DNA of 64,000 bases from NCBI GenBank assembly GCA_023663635.1, contig JAMPHD010000010.1:32116-96115 (forward strand), read 5' to 3'. Source of the DNA: Acetatifactor muris (GTDB lineage Bacteria > Bacillota > Clostridia > Lachnospirales > Lachnospiraceae). Below, in pieces: positions 42,057 to 51,603 of the stretch. The stretch's first letter is position 1. Each line of letters begins with the position of its first letter. The notes under the pieces are model-generated. The model saw nothing but the letters and a program-made list of their open reading frames with translations. It did no database searches and was not told the DNA's origin. A program made the translations under genes and the position numbers.

Positions 42057-42824
42057 ATGTGGGGTAATGTGCCGGAGACGTTTCAGAAGTATATGGGCAC
42101 CGGATTGACCATGATCTGGTTTCTGTTGGCATGGCTGTATCTGTTGTTGAAGGAAGACCGCAAACCGAGGCGGATCCTGTTGGTCTACACACCTGCCATT
42201 GTGCTGCTTTGCTTTTTTAATCCGATCTTTGCCGCGGTCTTTCAGAGACTGGTGGGATCGGAGATCTACTTTCGCCTGTGTTGGCTGCTGCCCGTCATCA
42301 CGGTGATCGCCTACTGTGTCATACGGATCGCTGACAGGCTGCGGGGGAGGAAGGCTGCCTGTTTTGTGGGAGCGGCGTTTCTGCTCATACTATGTTCCGG
42401 AAAGGCTGTGTATGACAACAGTCTCTACAGCCGGGCGGAAAATATTTACCATGTGCCGGACAGCGTGGTGCATATCTGTGACGCCATTGAGGTGGAGGGG
42501 CGTGAGGTGATGGCGCTGTTTCCGGAGGAATTGGTCCTGTATGTGAGACAATATTCCCCTGTGGTGTGTATGCCTTACGGCCGGGAAGTCTTTATGGGAG
42601 TCTACAATGATCTGGATATCATGATGGCGGATGAGGTCATCGATCTGGAGCGTCTGGCGCCGGCAGCGAGGCAGGCGGGATGCCATTATGTGATCCTGTC
42701 TGAGGAACGGACTTTGAAGGGAGATCCGACAGACTGCGGTTGGGAATTGTTCGGAGTGACGGACGGATATCGGATCTACAGGGATTCTGCGGTCTCGTTG
42801 GAAACCGTGGGTCCGGCCATGTGA
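42057..42824 (+). CDS. Membrane protein, C-terminal half of the DUF6077-like two-gene module (copy 2)
   Basis: A 255-residue protein beginning MWGNVPETFQKYMGTG, with GAGAGGCGG before the ATG. Four helices to about residue 130, then an outer domain with VMALFPEELVLYVRQYSPVV, MPYGREVFMGVY and GCHYVILSEERT, each with a counterpart in the copy 1 protein at 6964-7770. Total length of the two halves (606) nearly equals copy 1 (604). Function unknown. Confidence 0.68.
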   Translation: MWGNVPETFQKYMGTGLTMIWFLLAWLYLLLKEDRKPRRILLVYTPAIVLLCFFNPIFAAVFQRLVGSEIYFRLCWLLPVITVIAYCVIRIADRLRGRKAACFVGAAFLLILCSGKAVYDNSLYSRAENIYHVPDSVVHICDAIEVEGREVMALFPEELVLYVRQYSPVVCMPYGREVFMGVYNDLDIMMADEVIDLERLAPAARQAGCHYVILSEERTLKGDPTDCGWELFGVTDGYRIYRDSAVSLETVGPAM

Positions 42825-42859
42825 AAATTGTCCCCGGGGACAGGGTGGAGGATATGTGT

Positions 42860-43846
42860 ATGAAGAGAAAAATTTTATCTGTGGCATCGGTCGGCGCGCT
42901 GTTGATGCTGTGTCTGACCGGCTGTGGAGCGCGGAGGGAGACGGTGCCCGCAGACGCGATCGCGGGGAACCCGCAGACTCAGACGGAACGGGAGCTGCGG
43001 GACGCTTTGGCAGGATTCGGAGAGAGCCCCGCTGAATTGGAGCGGTCAAGGGACTATTACGAGGAGTTGTTGGCGCGGGATGCCTTCAGTGAGGCGGATT
43101 ATGAGGCGCTTGCGGGAGTGTATGCCTCTCTGGGAGACGGGGAGGGAGAGAGACGCATGATGAGGAGAGCGTTTTATCTGTATCCTTCCGCGGAACGCGC
43201 GGAGGCTCTCAGTGATACCGTATGGGATACGGATTCCTCCATGGAGGATGTGACGGTCCTGATCGATCGCCTCGTAAAAGTATTGGAGGAGGACGACGCG
43301 GCGGGGCTGCGGAGTCTGACGGGTTCCGAGGAATGGATGAATACCCTGCAGGAGGCGGGAGGAAGGATCGACAACAGAGTCCGATATCGGGATGGGGACA
43401 TGACGGTGCAGATACGCACGGATTCCGCGAGGACGGAAGTCACCTGTCTCGGGGCGACGGGAGAGTTTTTGTACGGTGGGCTCAATGCCTCGGGATCGCT
43501 GATCGCCCATACGGTCTATAGCGGGCAGGCATATGACGGCGCGACCCGGGTGAGGCGGTTTGACGCGGAGGGCAATGAGATACAAAGCATCGAAACCACG
43601 CTGCACAATGATCTGTGCGCGGACTCGGTGACCATACGGTATGAGGGAGTCACCTACACCGGAGCGCTGGGGGTGGACGGTTTTGTGGAGGAGCAGCAGC
43701 AGGAGAAAGCGCTGCAGGACGGAAATCTTATCTATGCGTACAGTGACGACGGGAAACATTATCTGTATCTGGAAGGACGCGCGGTGTCGGAGTTTCATAT
43801 GGACTGTGTGTTTTTAGGTTTACCTGTCCATGAGATTTGGGATTGA
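42860..43846 (+). CDS. Lipoprotein of unknown function
   Basis: A 328-residue lipoprotein starting at the ATG eight bases after GGAGG: MKRKILSVASVGALLMLCLTGC (Cys22). Residues about 45-115 form a helical region like one or two TPR repeats (RDYYEELLARDAFSEADYEALAGVYASLGDGEGERRMM region). The C-terminal 200 residues include repeated beta elements of the MORN-like or antitoxin-like type (GEFLYGGLNASGSLIAH, VTYTGALGVDGFVEEQQ). No named family recognised. It lies between the membrane module and the M6 protease gene. Confidence 0.7.
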   Translation: MKRKILSVASVGALLMLCLTGCGARRETVPADAIAGNPQTQTERELRDALAGFGESPAELERSRDYYEELLARDAFSEADYEALAGVYASLGDGEGERRMMRRAFYLYPSAERAEALSDTVWDTDSSMEDVTVLIDRLVKVLEEDDAAGLRSLTGSEEWMNTLQEAGGRIDNRVRYRDGDMTVQIRTDSARTEVTCLGATGEFLYGGLNASGSLIAHTVYSGQAYDGATRVRRFDAEGNEIQSIETTLHNDLCADSVTIRYEGVTYTGALGVDGFVEEQQQEKALQDGNLIYAYSDDGKHYLYLEGRAVSEFHMDCVFLGLPVHEIWD

Positions 43847-43876
43847 CGGCCTCTTTGATATTTGTGGAGGAAAGAT

Positions 43877-46800
43877 ATGGGAAATATGGGAAATATGAGA
43901 AAAGGATATATGGAAAAAGGACGTATAAGAGGGCTGAAATCCAAATTCATCAAAGCAATCTGTATGCTCTTGGGCATTGTGACGGCGGCGGGACTGTTGG
44001 CCGGCGATGTCCCGCTGCGGGCCCGGGCGGCGGAGGATGTCCTGCAGGTGACGAATCTGGTCGTCTTCGTCAAAATGCAGGGAGACGATCGGGATATTTT
44101 CAACGCGGTGAGCGGAGCGGACACCGCGGCGCCGAGATATAACGCGCAGGAGATCCTGAAGATGTATGACGGCGGCAACGCCTATGGTTTCGACAATTCT
44201 TTCTCCAATTATATCCGCACCGTATCGGAGGGCAAGGTGGAAATCCGCAATGTATTCCCTCAGGTGTCCACGGATTCAAACGGCATTGCCACGATCCAAA
44301 CATTGGAGCTGTCGCAGGCGCGCTATGACTTGGACGCGAGCATGGTGGAGGAAGTGATCGCGGCGTTGCGGGACGGTAAAATTTCCGTGGATCTGTCTCA
44401 GATCAAGGCGGACAATGTGACCCCGGGGTATCTCGACAATTTGACCATTCTCGTGCAGGGGGACAATATCAACGGGGAGAGCCATGCCTACAAGGCCGAG
44501 TACGGAGATAAGAATACCGCTTATTTCAGCTCTTCCCTGCGGGTATATAATTACAATGTCCTCCCGTCCTCCATGTTGGTGTCGGATGACGCTTCCATTT
44601 CCGGTCTCAAAAATCAGCAGGGCGCGATCACGCATGAATTTTTGCACGTATTGGGGCTGAAGGATCTGTATCGCTTTGACTCGTCCGGCGATCCCGTGGG
44701 AATGTGGGATATCATGGGAGGCGTCAGTTCTCTCATGCAGTACCCGTTGGGATATTCCCGAGCCGATTTGGGATGGATCGACTCCGAGGAGATCACTGCC
44801 CCCGGCACCTATACTTTGACGGCGGTGTCGGAACAGGGAGGCAACAAACTTTTTACCGTGAAAACGCCCATGCCGGAGTCCGGCTCGGAGATCATCTGTC
44901 TGGAATATCGGAAGAAAAGCACGGATCCCAATCGATTTGAGCGCAGTATCCCCACCGGAGGTCTGTTGATGTACCGCGTGGATACCAAGGTGCCGGATAA
45001 GACCAACAGCGGAGGGCAAAATTATATCTATGTGTATCGGCCGGACGTGACGGATCCTGAGAGCGCGGCGGACAACGTGAGCTACGCGGCGTTGGATGTG
45101 GAGTCCGGAGAGACGGAATATGGCAGCACCGACCTGACCAAGACCTTCAGAGACAATACCCTGTATTTCTCCAACGGGAGTAACAGCGGTGTCCGTGTCA
45201 GCGAGCTGACCCTGTCACCGGACGGCAACAGCGTGACTTTCAAAGTGGAGTTTGCGGACTATGAGACCGCCGGCATTTGGGAGAGCGTGGGCGGCAATGT
45301 GGGGACGAACGTGGTAGGAGATCCTTTTCTCTACACGGATCCGGCCTCGGGCAAAGTCTATGTGGCTTACGCGACGGACACGCAGCAGGTGGTGGTGAAA
45401 TCTTGGAATGAGAATACAGATACCTGGGAGCAGATGGGGAGCGCCATCCCGGCGGGTAATAATGCGTCCTCTCCCGTGTTGGCGGACTGCTCCGGGGAGC
45501 TGTATCTGGCATACTTAAGCGGAGCGGACGCAGTTCCTGTCTATACAAAGTGGAACGGCGCCGGTTGGGATAACGCCTCACAGATCAGCTCCGTGGGATG
45601 GCCTCTGTCCCTGCAGTTGGTGGCGGACGGGGATGAGCTGTACGCGGCCTTTCAGGAGAGCGCGGACGGAGGCAGGAAACTGGTGATCCGCAACCTGAAG
45701 ACGGGCAGCCTTGTCACGGACAGCCTGAGCGCAATGGATTTTGGCAATCCCTCAGTGGTCAAAATGGGTTCTGTGTTCTACGCGGCCTATTCGGACGCTC
45801 AAATGTTTAACCCCGGAAAGGGCAAGATTGCGGTATATGATCCTGCCACATCCGCGTGGAGCGTTGTGCGCGAATATGAGATGAGCGGGACGAATGCTCA
45901 TATCCTGCAGACTGCGGGCGATAAGCTGTACGCCTTCGTGGGGAAAGGGGGATACAGTTTCGACCTGGGTAGCGCCGTGTTATCCGTGTATGACGGAGCC
46001 ATTTGGACGGACACGCCGGTGGACCGCATGACTTATTACAAAAATGTCTCCATGAATCGCGTGGGCGACGGGATTTATCTGGCCTATGTGGACAACGCGG
46101 CGAATCAGGCCGTGCTGATACGGCAATCCGGAGACGGTTTTGAACTATGCTATGACAATTTGGGCAGTTCTCTGCTTTCCTTCAGTACCTGCAGCAGCGG
46201 AGGCGACATCTATATGGTGTCCACGGTCGAAGGCTCCACGGTGGTATCCGTGCGCAGAAAGACCATGGACACATCGGGAACAACGCAGCCGACGGATCCC
46301 GATCCTAATCCTGACCCGGATCCCGACCCTGACCCGGATCCCGACCCTAACCCTGATCCGGATCCCGACCCTAATCCGGACCCGAATCCCGATCCCAACC
46401 CTGATCCGGATCCTGACCCGAATCCAAATCCGGATCCCGTTCCCGCGGAACCCCTGACGCTTAGGGTGACGCCGCCGGCGGGTTATAATGACAATCATAT
46501 CTACATTGACGGAGTGGAGCGCGAGGCAGACAGGGAGGGCGATGCCTATGCCCTGAGATTGGGAGACACTGCCGGCAGGACCGCCGTCATGTACGAGTAC
46601 AATGAGCGCGGTATCCCCGTGGGCATGTATGTATGGAAATTGTCCTATCAGGGGGAGATCTGTACGGCCACGCCGCTGCCGGAGCTGGAGGACCTGATTA
46701 GTTATCACGGATTCTCCATCCGGGTGCAGAGTCCCGCCGGAATCCGTTTCAAGTCAGGTATCGACGCGGGATTAAAGAACAGGCTGCTCGCGGGCGATGT

Positions 46801-47200
46801 GGCGGGATATCACCTGACGGAGTATGGGACGCTCTTTATCACGCAGGCCAACCGCAGCCAATATCCCTTTGTCAAAGGCGGAGCGAAAGTCGGAGGCGGC
46901 CGGTCGTATTGGGTGGAGAACGGTGTGGTCAACGACAAGGTGTTCGAGACGGTGGCGGGGAGAAACCGCTTTGCGTCCGTGTTGATCAATCTGCCTCCGG
47001 AGCAGTATGCCACGGAGATCGCGTTCAGGGGTTATGTCATTCTGGAGAGCGATGAGGGCAGTATCACTCTGTATGGGCCTCCGGTGGCCCGCAGCGTCTA
47101 TACGGTGGCCAAACAGGTGTTGGCGGGCGGCGAGTTCGCCCCGGGCAGCAGCGGTTATCGATATGTACAGAGCATTGTGGACAGTGTGGAGGGACGATAG
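43877..47200 (+). CDS. Secreted M6-type metallopeptidase with beta-propeller and Asp/Asn-Pro linker
   Basis: A 1107-residue extracellular protein. The ATG at 43877 follows GGAGG. A long basic N-region precedes a signal peptide (about 30-52, AAGLLAGDVPLRARA). The peptidase domain (to about 400) has HEFLHVLGLKDLY (H253, E254, H257), the HExxHxxGxxD signature of M6/immune-inhibitor-type proteases, and MGGVSSLMQYPLGYSRADLGW. Residues about 465-800 look like a beta-propeller (repeats with VYVAYATDTQQ, LYLAYLSGADA, LYAAFQESADG, YLAYVDNAAN). Then a 50-residue Asp-Pro/Asn-Pro linker and a C-terminal surface domain (GFSIRVQSPAGIRF...ARSVYTVAKQVL). It may be a surface protease acting on host or microbial protein. 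Confidence 0.85.
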   Translation: MGNMGNMRKGYMEKGRIRGLKSKFIKAICMLLGIVTAAGLLAGDVPLRARAAEDVLQVTNLVVFVKMQGDDRDIFNAVSGADTAAPRYNAQEILKMYDGGNAYGFDNSFSNYIRTVSEGKVEIRNVFPQVSTDSNGIATIQTLELSQARYDLDASMVEEVIAALRDGKISVDLSQIKADNVTPGYLDNLTILVQGDNINGESHAYKAEYGDKNTAYFSSSLRVYNYNVLPSSMLVSDDASISGLKNQQGAITHEFLHVLGLKDLYRFDSSGDPVGMWDIMGGVSSLMQYPLGYSRADLGWIDSEEITAPGTYTLTAVSEQGGNKLFTVKTPMPESGSEIICLEYRKKSTDPNRFERSIPTGGLLMYRVDTKVPDKTNSGGQNYIYVYRPDVTDPESAADNVSYAALDVESGETEYGSTDLTKTFRDNTLYFSNGSNSGVRVSELTLSPDGNSVTFKVEFADYETAGIWESVGGNVGTNVVGDPFLYTDPASGKVYVAYATDTQQVVVKSWNENTDTWEQMGSAIPAGNNASSPVLADCSGELYLAYLSGADAVPVYTKWNGAGWDNASQISSVGWPLSLQLVADGDELYAAFQESADGGRKLVIRNLKTGSLVTDSLSAMDFGNPSVVKMGSVFYAAYSDAQMFNPGKGKIAVYDPATSAWSVVREYEMSGTNAHILQTAGDKLYAFVGKGGYSFDLGSAVLSVYDGAIWTDTPVDRMTYYKNVSMNRVGDGIYLAYVDNAANQAVLIRQSGDGFELCYDNLGSSLLSFSTCSSGGDIYMVSTVEGSTVVSVRRKTMDTSGTTQPTDPDPNPDPDPDPDPDPDPNPDPDPDPNPDPNPDPNPDPDPDPNPNPDPVPAEPLTLRVTPPAGYNDNHIYIDGVEREADREGDAYALRLGDTAGRTAVMYEYNERGIPVGMYVWKLSYQGEICTATPLPELEDLISYHGFSIRVQSPAGIRFKSGIDAGLKNRLLAGDVAGYHLTEYGTLFITQANRSQYPFVKGGAKVGGGRSYWVENGVVNDKVFETVAGRNRFASVLINLPPEQYATEIAFRGYVILESDEGSITLYGPPVARSVYTVAKQVLAGGEFAPGSSGYRYVQSIVDSVEGR
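46293..46445 (+). repeat. Six-base coding repeat for Asp-Pro/Asn-Pro
   Basis: Repeats of GAYCCN/AAYCCN encode alternating DP and NP dipeptides in the M6-type protein. The run is a likely site for length change by slippage. Confidence 0.9.
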
Positions 47201-47202
47201 AA

Positions 47203-47928
47203 TTGAAAAAAGAAAACGCGATCAAAATATTGGCAGGACTCGCAATATTCGTGGCGGGATTGGGTATCGGAGGACTTATTTTTCAGCCAAAGGAGGAGGC
47301 TCCGAAGGTAGAGGACATGTTGGTAAACGCAAAGTACGCCTCCGGGGTGCAGATCCGGGTGAATGACGGCAATGTGGAATGGTATGACGGGATCAGATGG
47401 CATGTGGAGGGAAGTGTAGAGGAACTGGCAGGAAAGGATACTTTCCATAGGAGCGCAGAGGACTGGGAGACCATGGACGAACAGCTCTCCGGCTATGTGA
47501 CGGAGGATTCTCAGACATTGCTCGCGTCTCTGAATCCGGAGGATGCAAAGCCCCTGATCGGGGAGAATGAGCAGTCCGGACAGGGGACACAGGGGCAGAC
47601 CTCACGTCCGCAGAATGCGGCATCACAAGCGCCTGCGCAGACATCACAAAGACCCGCGCAAACGCAGCAGCCGGCCGTGCAGACACCCGCGGTCGGGGGG
47701 GCATCCGGAAATCAGACTCCGAATGCCGGTTCGTCCAACGACGACTCCTCGGATGATGATTCTTCGGATAATTCCGCTCCGGGGGATGACTCTTCCGGCG
47801 GCGATGTCTCGGGAGGAGAATCTTCGGGAGGGCAGGATACGCCCGTGGAAGAGCCCCCGGCAGAAGATCCTCCGGCGGATGATACGGGGGACGGCGAGAA
47901 TATGGATTGGAGCAATGATTATTTATAA
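47203..47928 (+). CDS. Membrane-anchored low-complexity surface protein
   Basis: A 241-residue protein with a TTG start two bases after the M6 gene, using GGAGGG inside that gene. One helix (about 8-25, ILAGLAIFVAGLGIGGLIF) anchors it. Residues about 35-110 are a compact region (MLVNAKYASGVQIRVNDGNVEWYDG). From about 115 on it is Gln/Pro/Thr- then Asp/Ser/Gly-rich (SSDDDSSDNSAPGDDSSGG), likely an extended wall-spanning stalk. No sortase motif. Tight linkage suggests partnership with the protease. Confidence 0.72.
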   Translation: MKKENAIKILAGLAIFVAGLGIGGLIFQPKEEAPKVEDMLVNAKYASGVQIRVNDGNVEWYDGIRWHVEGSVEELAGKDTFHRSAEDWETMDEQLSGYVTEDSQTLLASLNPEDAKPLIGENEQSGQGTQGQTSRPQNAASQAPAQTSQRPAQTQQPAVQTPAVGGASGNQTPNAGSSNDDSSDDDSSDNSAPGDDSSGGDVSGGESSGGQDTPVEEPPAEDPPADDTGDGENMDWSNDYL

Positions 47929-47943
47929 TACGCTCTACAGGTC

Positions 47944-47957
47944 TCTGACGCGTCAGA
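47944..47957. promoter_or_regulatory. 14-bp palindrome upstream of the glgP promoter
   Basis: TCTGACGCGTCAGA is perfectly self-complementary and lies 25 bases before the glgP -35. It could be an operator; the 14-base length also allows chance. Confidence 0.35.
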
Positions 47958-47981
47958 AAGAGAAATTCATACAAAAAGCAG

Positions 47982-48010
47982 TTGGAATCGGGCTCAAAGT
48001 TTGATATAAT
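47982..48010 (+). promoter_or_regulatory. glgP promoter
   Basis: TTGGAA (47982-47987), 17 bases, TATAAT (48005-48010), with start about 38 bases before the GTG at 48055. Confidence 0.75.
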
Positions 48011-48054
48011 ATCATGAAGACGGTAATATCTGCCAACCGAAAGGAGAACGAAGA

Positions 48055-50604
48055 GTGAAGAACGTGATGAATAAGAAGAGCAACGCGATCAATGCGGCAA
48101 GCGTGTCTGCTGAGCCGGTTTCAAAGGATGTTGCCAAAGCGCTTAAGTTCGACAAGGAACTTTTTAAGAGAAGTGTCATCTACAATGTGAAGACCTTATA
48201 TCGCAAAAATTTGGAGGAGGCAGAGCCCCAACAGCTCTTCCAGGCGGTTGCGCTTGCCATGAAGGACCAGATCGTGGACAACTGGATGAATACCCAGAAA
48301 GCCTATGAGAAAGAAGACCCCAAGATGGTGTACTATATGTCCATGGAGTTTTTGATGGGCCGCGCTCTGGGCAACAATATCATCAATATGCAGGCGTACA
48401 AGCCCGTGAAGGAGGCCTTGAGTGAGTTGGGGCTGGATCTGAACGTCATTGAGGACCAGGAGCCGGACGCGGCGCTCGGAAACGGCGGTCTGGGACGCTT
48501 GGCGGCATGTTTTCTGGATTCCCTGGCCACTTTGGGCTATCCTGCGTACGGCTGCGGTATCCGCTATCGCTACGGCATGTTCAAGCAGGAGATCCGCGAC
48601 GGTTATCAGGTGGAAGTGCCCGACAACTGGCTGATGGACGGCAATCCCTTTGAGCTGCGCAGACCTGAGTATGCCAAGACCGTCAAGTTCGGCGGCTATG
48701 TGTCCGTGCGCACCGATGAGAACGGGCGCAATGTGTTCACGCAGGAGGATTATCAGTCCGTGCGCGCCGTTCCCTTTGACCTGCCCGTGGTGGGCTATGG
48801 CAACGGGATCGTCAACACGCTGCGCATCTGGGACGCGGAGCCGGTTGAATGTTTCCAACTGGATTCCTTTGACAAGGGCGATTACCACAAGGCGGTGGAG
48901 CAGGCCAATCTGGCGAGAAATATCTGCGAGGTGCTCTATCCCAACGACAACCATTACGCAGGTAAGGAACTGCGCCTCAAACAGCAGTATTTCTTCATCT
49001 CCGCGTCCGTGCAGGAGGCTGTAGAGAAGTACATGAGAAAACATGATGATATCCACAAATTCCATGAGAAAGTGACTTTCCAGTTGAATGATACCCATCC
49101 CACCGTCGCCATCGCAGAGTTGATGCGCGTGCTGATGGACGACTATTATCTCACTTGGGAGGAGGCGTGGGAAGTGACCACCAAGACCTGTGCCTACACC
49201 AACCATACCATCATGGCGGAGGCCTTGGAGAAATGGCCCATCGAGCTGTTCTCCAGACTGCTTCCCAGAGTATACCAGATCGTGGAGGAGATCAACCGTC
49301 GCTTTATCATCGAGATCGAGAATAAATATCGCGATGTGCCCGGCGTGAATCTGCAGGACAAGATCCGCAGAATGGCAATCATCTATGACGGACAGGTCAA
49401 GATGGCGCATATGGCCATTGTGGCGGGCTACTCCGTCAACGGTGTGGCGAGACTGCACACGGAGATCCTCAAGAAACAGGAACTGCGGGATTTCTACGAG
49501 ATGTTCCCCGAGCGTTTCAACAACAAGACCAACGGCATCACCCAGAGAAGATTCCTGCTCCACGGCAATCCTCTGTTGGCGGATTGGGTCACCGCGCATG
49601 TGGGCGCTGACTGGATCACGGATCTGCCCCAGATCGGACGGCTGAAGATTTATGCCGATGACAAGAAGGCGCAGCAGGAGTTCATGAACATCAAATATCA
49701 GAACAAGGTTCGTCTGGCGCAATATATTTTGGAGCACAACGGCATTGAGGTGGATCCCCGTTCCATCTTTGACGTGCAGGTGAAACGTCTGCATGAGTAC
49801 AAGAGACAGATGCTCAACATCCTGCATGTGATGTATCTCTACAATGAGCTGAAGGAGCATCCGGATATGGAGTTCTATCCCAGAACCTTTATCTTTGGAG
49901 CCAAGGCTGCCGCAGGATACCGTAATGCCAAGCTGACCATCAAGCTGATCAACGCCGTGGCGGATGTAGTCAACAATGACTCTTCCATCAATGGCAAGAT
50001 CAAGGTGGTGTTCATTGAGAACTACAATGTGTCCAACGCGGAGATCATCTTTGCGGCGGCGGACGTGTCTGAGCAGATTTCCACCGCCAGCAAGGAGGCG
50101 TCCGGAACCGGCAACATGAAGTTCATGTTGAACGGCGCGTTGACTCTGGGCACCATGGACGGCGCCAACGTGGAGATCGTGGAGGAGGTAGGCGAGGAGA
50201 ACGCATTCATCTTCGGCCTGTCCTCTGACGAGGTGATCAACTACGAGCAGCACGGCGGATACAATCCCATGGAGATCTTTAACAATGACCAGGATATCCG
50301 CAAGGTGCTGATGCAGCTCATCAACGGGACATATGTGCAGGATACGGAGCTCTTCCGTCCCCTCTACAATTCCCTGTTGAACACCCAGAGTACCGCTAAG
50401 GCGGACACCTACTTCATCCTGAAGGACTTCCGTTCCTACGCGGAGGCGCAGAAAAAGGTAGAGGCCGCGTACAGAGATGAGGACAACTGGGCGAAGAGCG
50501 CGATCCTGAACGTGGCATGCTCCGGAAAGTTCACATCCGACAGGACCATTCAGGAGTATGTGGACGAGATCTGGCATCTGGACAAGGTGGTCGTAAAGAA
50601 GTAA
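48055..50604 (+). CDS. glgP: Glycogen/maltodextrin phosphorylase (GT35)
   Basis: An 849-residue enzyme releasing glucose-1-phosphate from alpha-1,4-glucans. Blocks: YYMSMEFLMGRALGNN, ALGNGGLGRLAACFLDSLATL, VQVKRLHEYKRQMLN (as DVQVKRLHEYKRQ), and GTGNMKFMLNGALTLGTMDGAN with the PLP lysine near 689. The GTG at 48055 fits AAAGGAG; an ATG at 48067 is the alternative. Own promoter and terminator make it monocistronic. No glgABC genes nearby. Confidence 0.96.
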   Translation: MKNVMNKKSNAINAASVSAEPVSKDVAKALKFDKELFKRSVIYNVKTLYRKNLEEAEPQQLFQAVALAMKDQIVDNWMNTQKAYEKEDPKMVYYMSMEFLMGRALGNNIINMQAYKPVKEALSELGLDLNVIEDQEPDAALGNGGLGRLAACFLDSLATLGYPAYGCGIRYRYGMFKQEIRDGYQVEVPDNWLMDGNPFELRRPEYAKTVKFGGYVSVRTDENGRNVFTQEDYQSVRAVPFDLPVVGYGNGIVNTLRIWDAEPVECFQLDSFDKGDYHKAVEQANLARNICEVLYPNDNHYAGKELRLKQQYFFISASVQEAVEKYMRKHDDIHKFHEKVTFQLNDTHPTVAIAELMRVLMDDYYLTWEEAWEVTTKTCAYTNHTIMAEALEKWPIELFSRLLPRVYQIVEEINRRFIIEIENKYRDVPGVNLQDKIRRMAIIYDGQVKMAHMAIVAGYSVNGVARLHTEILKKQELRDFYEMFPERFNNKTNGITQRRFLLHGNPLLADWVTAHVGADWITDLPQIGRLKIYADDKKAQQEFMNIKYQNKVRLAQYILEHNGIEVDPRSIFDVQVKRLHEYKRQMLNILHVMYLYNELKEHPDMEFYPRTFIFGAKAAAGYRNAKLTIKLINAVADVVNNDSSINGKIKVVFIENYNVSNAEIIFAAADVSEQISTASKEASGTGNMKFMLNGALTLGTMDGANVEIVEEVGEENAFIFGLSSDEVINYEQHGGYNPMEIFNNDQDIRKVLMQLINGTYVQDTELFRPLYNSLLNTQSTAKADTYFILKDFRSYAEAQKKVEAAYRDEDNWAKSAILNVACSGKFTSDRTIQEYVDEIWHLDKVVVKK

Positions 50605-50660
50605 GCAGAAGAATATGCAAAAGAAATATGTATAAGTAAATAAGCAGACAGATAAATCAC

Positions 50661-50698
50661 AACCCCTCCGAATCGGACTGATGTCCTTCGGAGGGGTT
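50661..50698 (+). terminator. glgP terminator
   Basis: AACCCCTCCGAA (50661-50672) pairs with TTCGGAGGGGTT (50687-50698), 12 pairs, followed by TGG rather than a long T-run. Confidence 0.75.
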
Positions 50699-50839
50699 TG
50701 GTATTGTATTTTGGAAGGCCGTGGCAGACAATGCAACGCAAAGTAGCATCAAAACCTCCCGATGTATACAACTGTTGGTAGCGCAACTTACGCTTTTTTC
50801 GTATGCTGACCCTATCAAACAAAGAAAAGAGGTTGCGTT

Positions 50840-51601
50840 ATGGACAGGCAGACGGTCATATCGGCAAGGCATTTGCGAAAAGCTTTCGGCAAGGGCGAGA
50901 GCACACAAGTGATCTATTCGGATCTGAACATGGATATTTACAAAGGAGATTTCACCGTTATCATGGGTTCATCCGGGGCGGGCAAGTCCACCCTGATGTA
51001 TTCCCTGTCGGGGATGGATAAGCCGGACGGCGGGGAGATCGACTTTGACGGGACGGACATCACGAAACTGAACAATGACAAATTGGCCGTCTTTCGGCGC
51101 AGACAATGCGGTTTCGTGTTTCAGCAGATCTATCTGATCGACAAGATGAACCTGATGGATAATGTCATTGCGGCAGGGGTGCTGACAAGCAGGGACAGAG
51201 AGGACATCAAAAACCGCGCGAAGGAGCTGTTTGCTCTGGTAAATATCCCGGAGAACACATGGAAAAAGACATCCTCCCAAATTTCGGGCGGCGAGGCGCA
51301 GAGGGCGGGTATCGTCAGGGCGGTGATCAACAGTCCCAACGTACTCTTTGCGGACGAACCCACGGGCGCGCTCAATTCCGCCAATTCGGCGGCGGTTTTG
51401 GATGTTTTTACCTCCCTTCACGATAAAGGGCAGAGCATCGTCATGGTCACTCACGACAAGAAATCGGCTCTGCGGGGCAATCGTGTCATTTATATCAAGG
51501 ACGGCAAGATCTTCGGCGAGTGCGATCTGGGGAAATACGAGGAGGACAATGCCGGGAGAACCGAAAAGCTTGATCAGTTTATTAAAGAGATGGGGTGGTA
51601 A
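50840..51601 (+). CDS. ABC transporter ATPase (MacB/BceA-like)
   Basis: A 253-residue nucleotide-binding subunit. Walker A GSSGAGKS (43-50), Q-loop FVFQQ (93-97), signature QISGGEAQR (147-155), Walker B VLFADEPTGALN (168 on), switch His in MVTHDKKSAL. The GEAQR signature and FQQIYLIDKMNLMDNV stretch are of the MacB/antimicrobial-peptide exporter group. Two bases before the permease gene. Probably exports or detoxifies peptides or lipids. Confidence 0.94.
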   Translation: MDRQTVISARHLRKAFGKGESTQVIYSDLNMDIYKGDFTVIMGSSGAGKSTLMYSLSGMDKPDGGEIDFDGTDITKLNNDKLAVFRRRQCGFVFQQIYLIDKMNLMDNVIAAGVLTSRDREDIKNRAKELFALVNIPENTWKKTSSQISGGEAQRAGIVRAVINSPNVLFADEPTGALNSANSAAVLDVFTSLHDKGQSIVMVTHDKKSALRGNRVIYIKDGKIFGECDLGKYEEDNAGRTEKLDQFIKEMGW

Positions 51602-51603
51602 GA

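Noticed and set aside
48196..50736. 846-codon open frame antisense to glgP
   Set aside because: A shadow of strong codon bias in glgP; product has no recognisable domain and would run through the glgP terminator.
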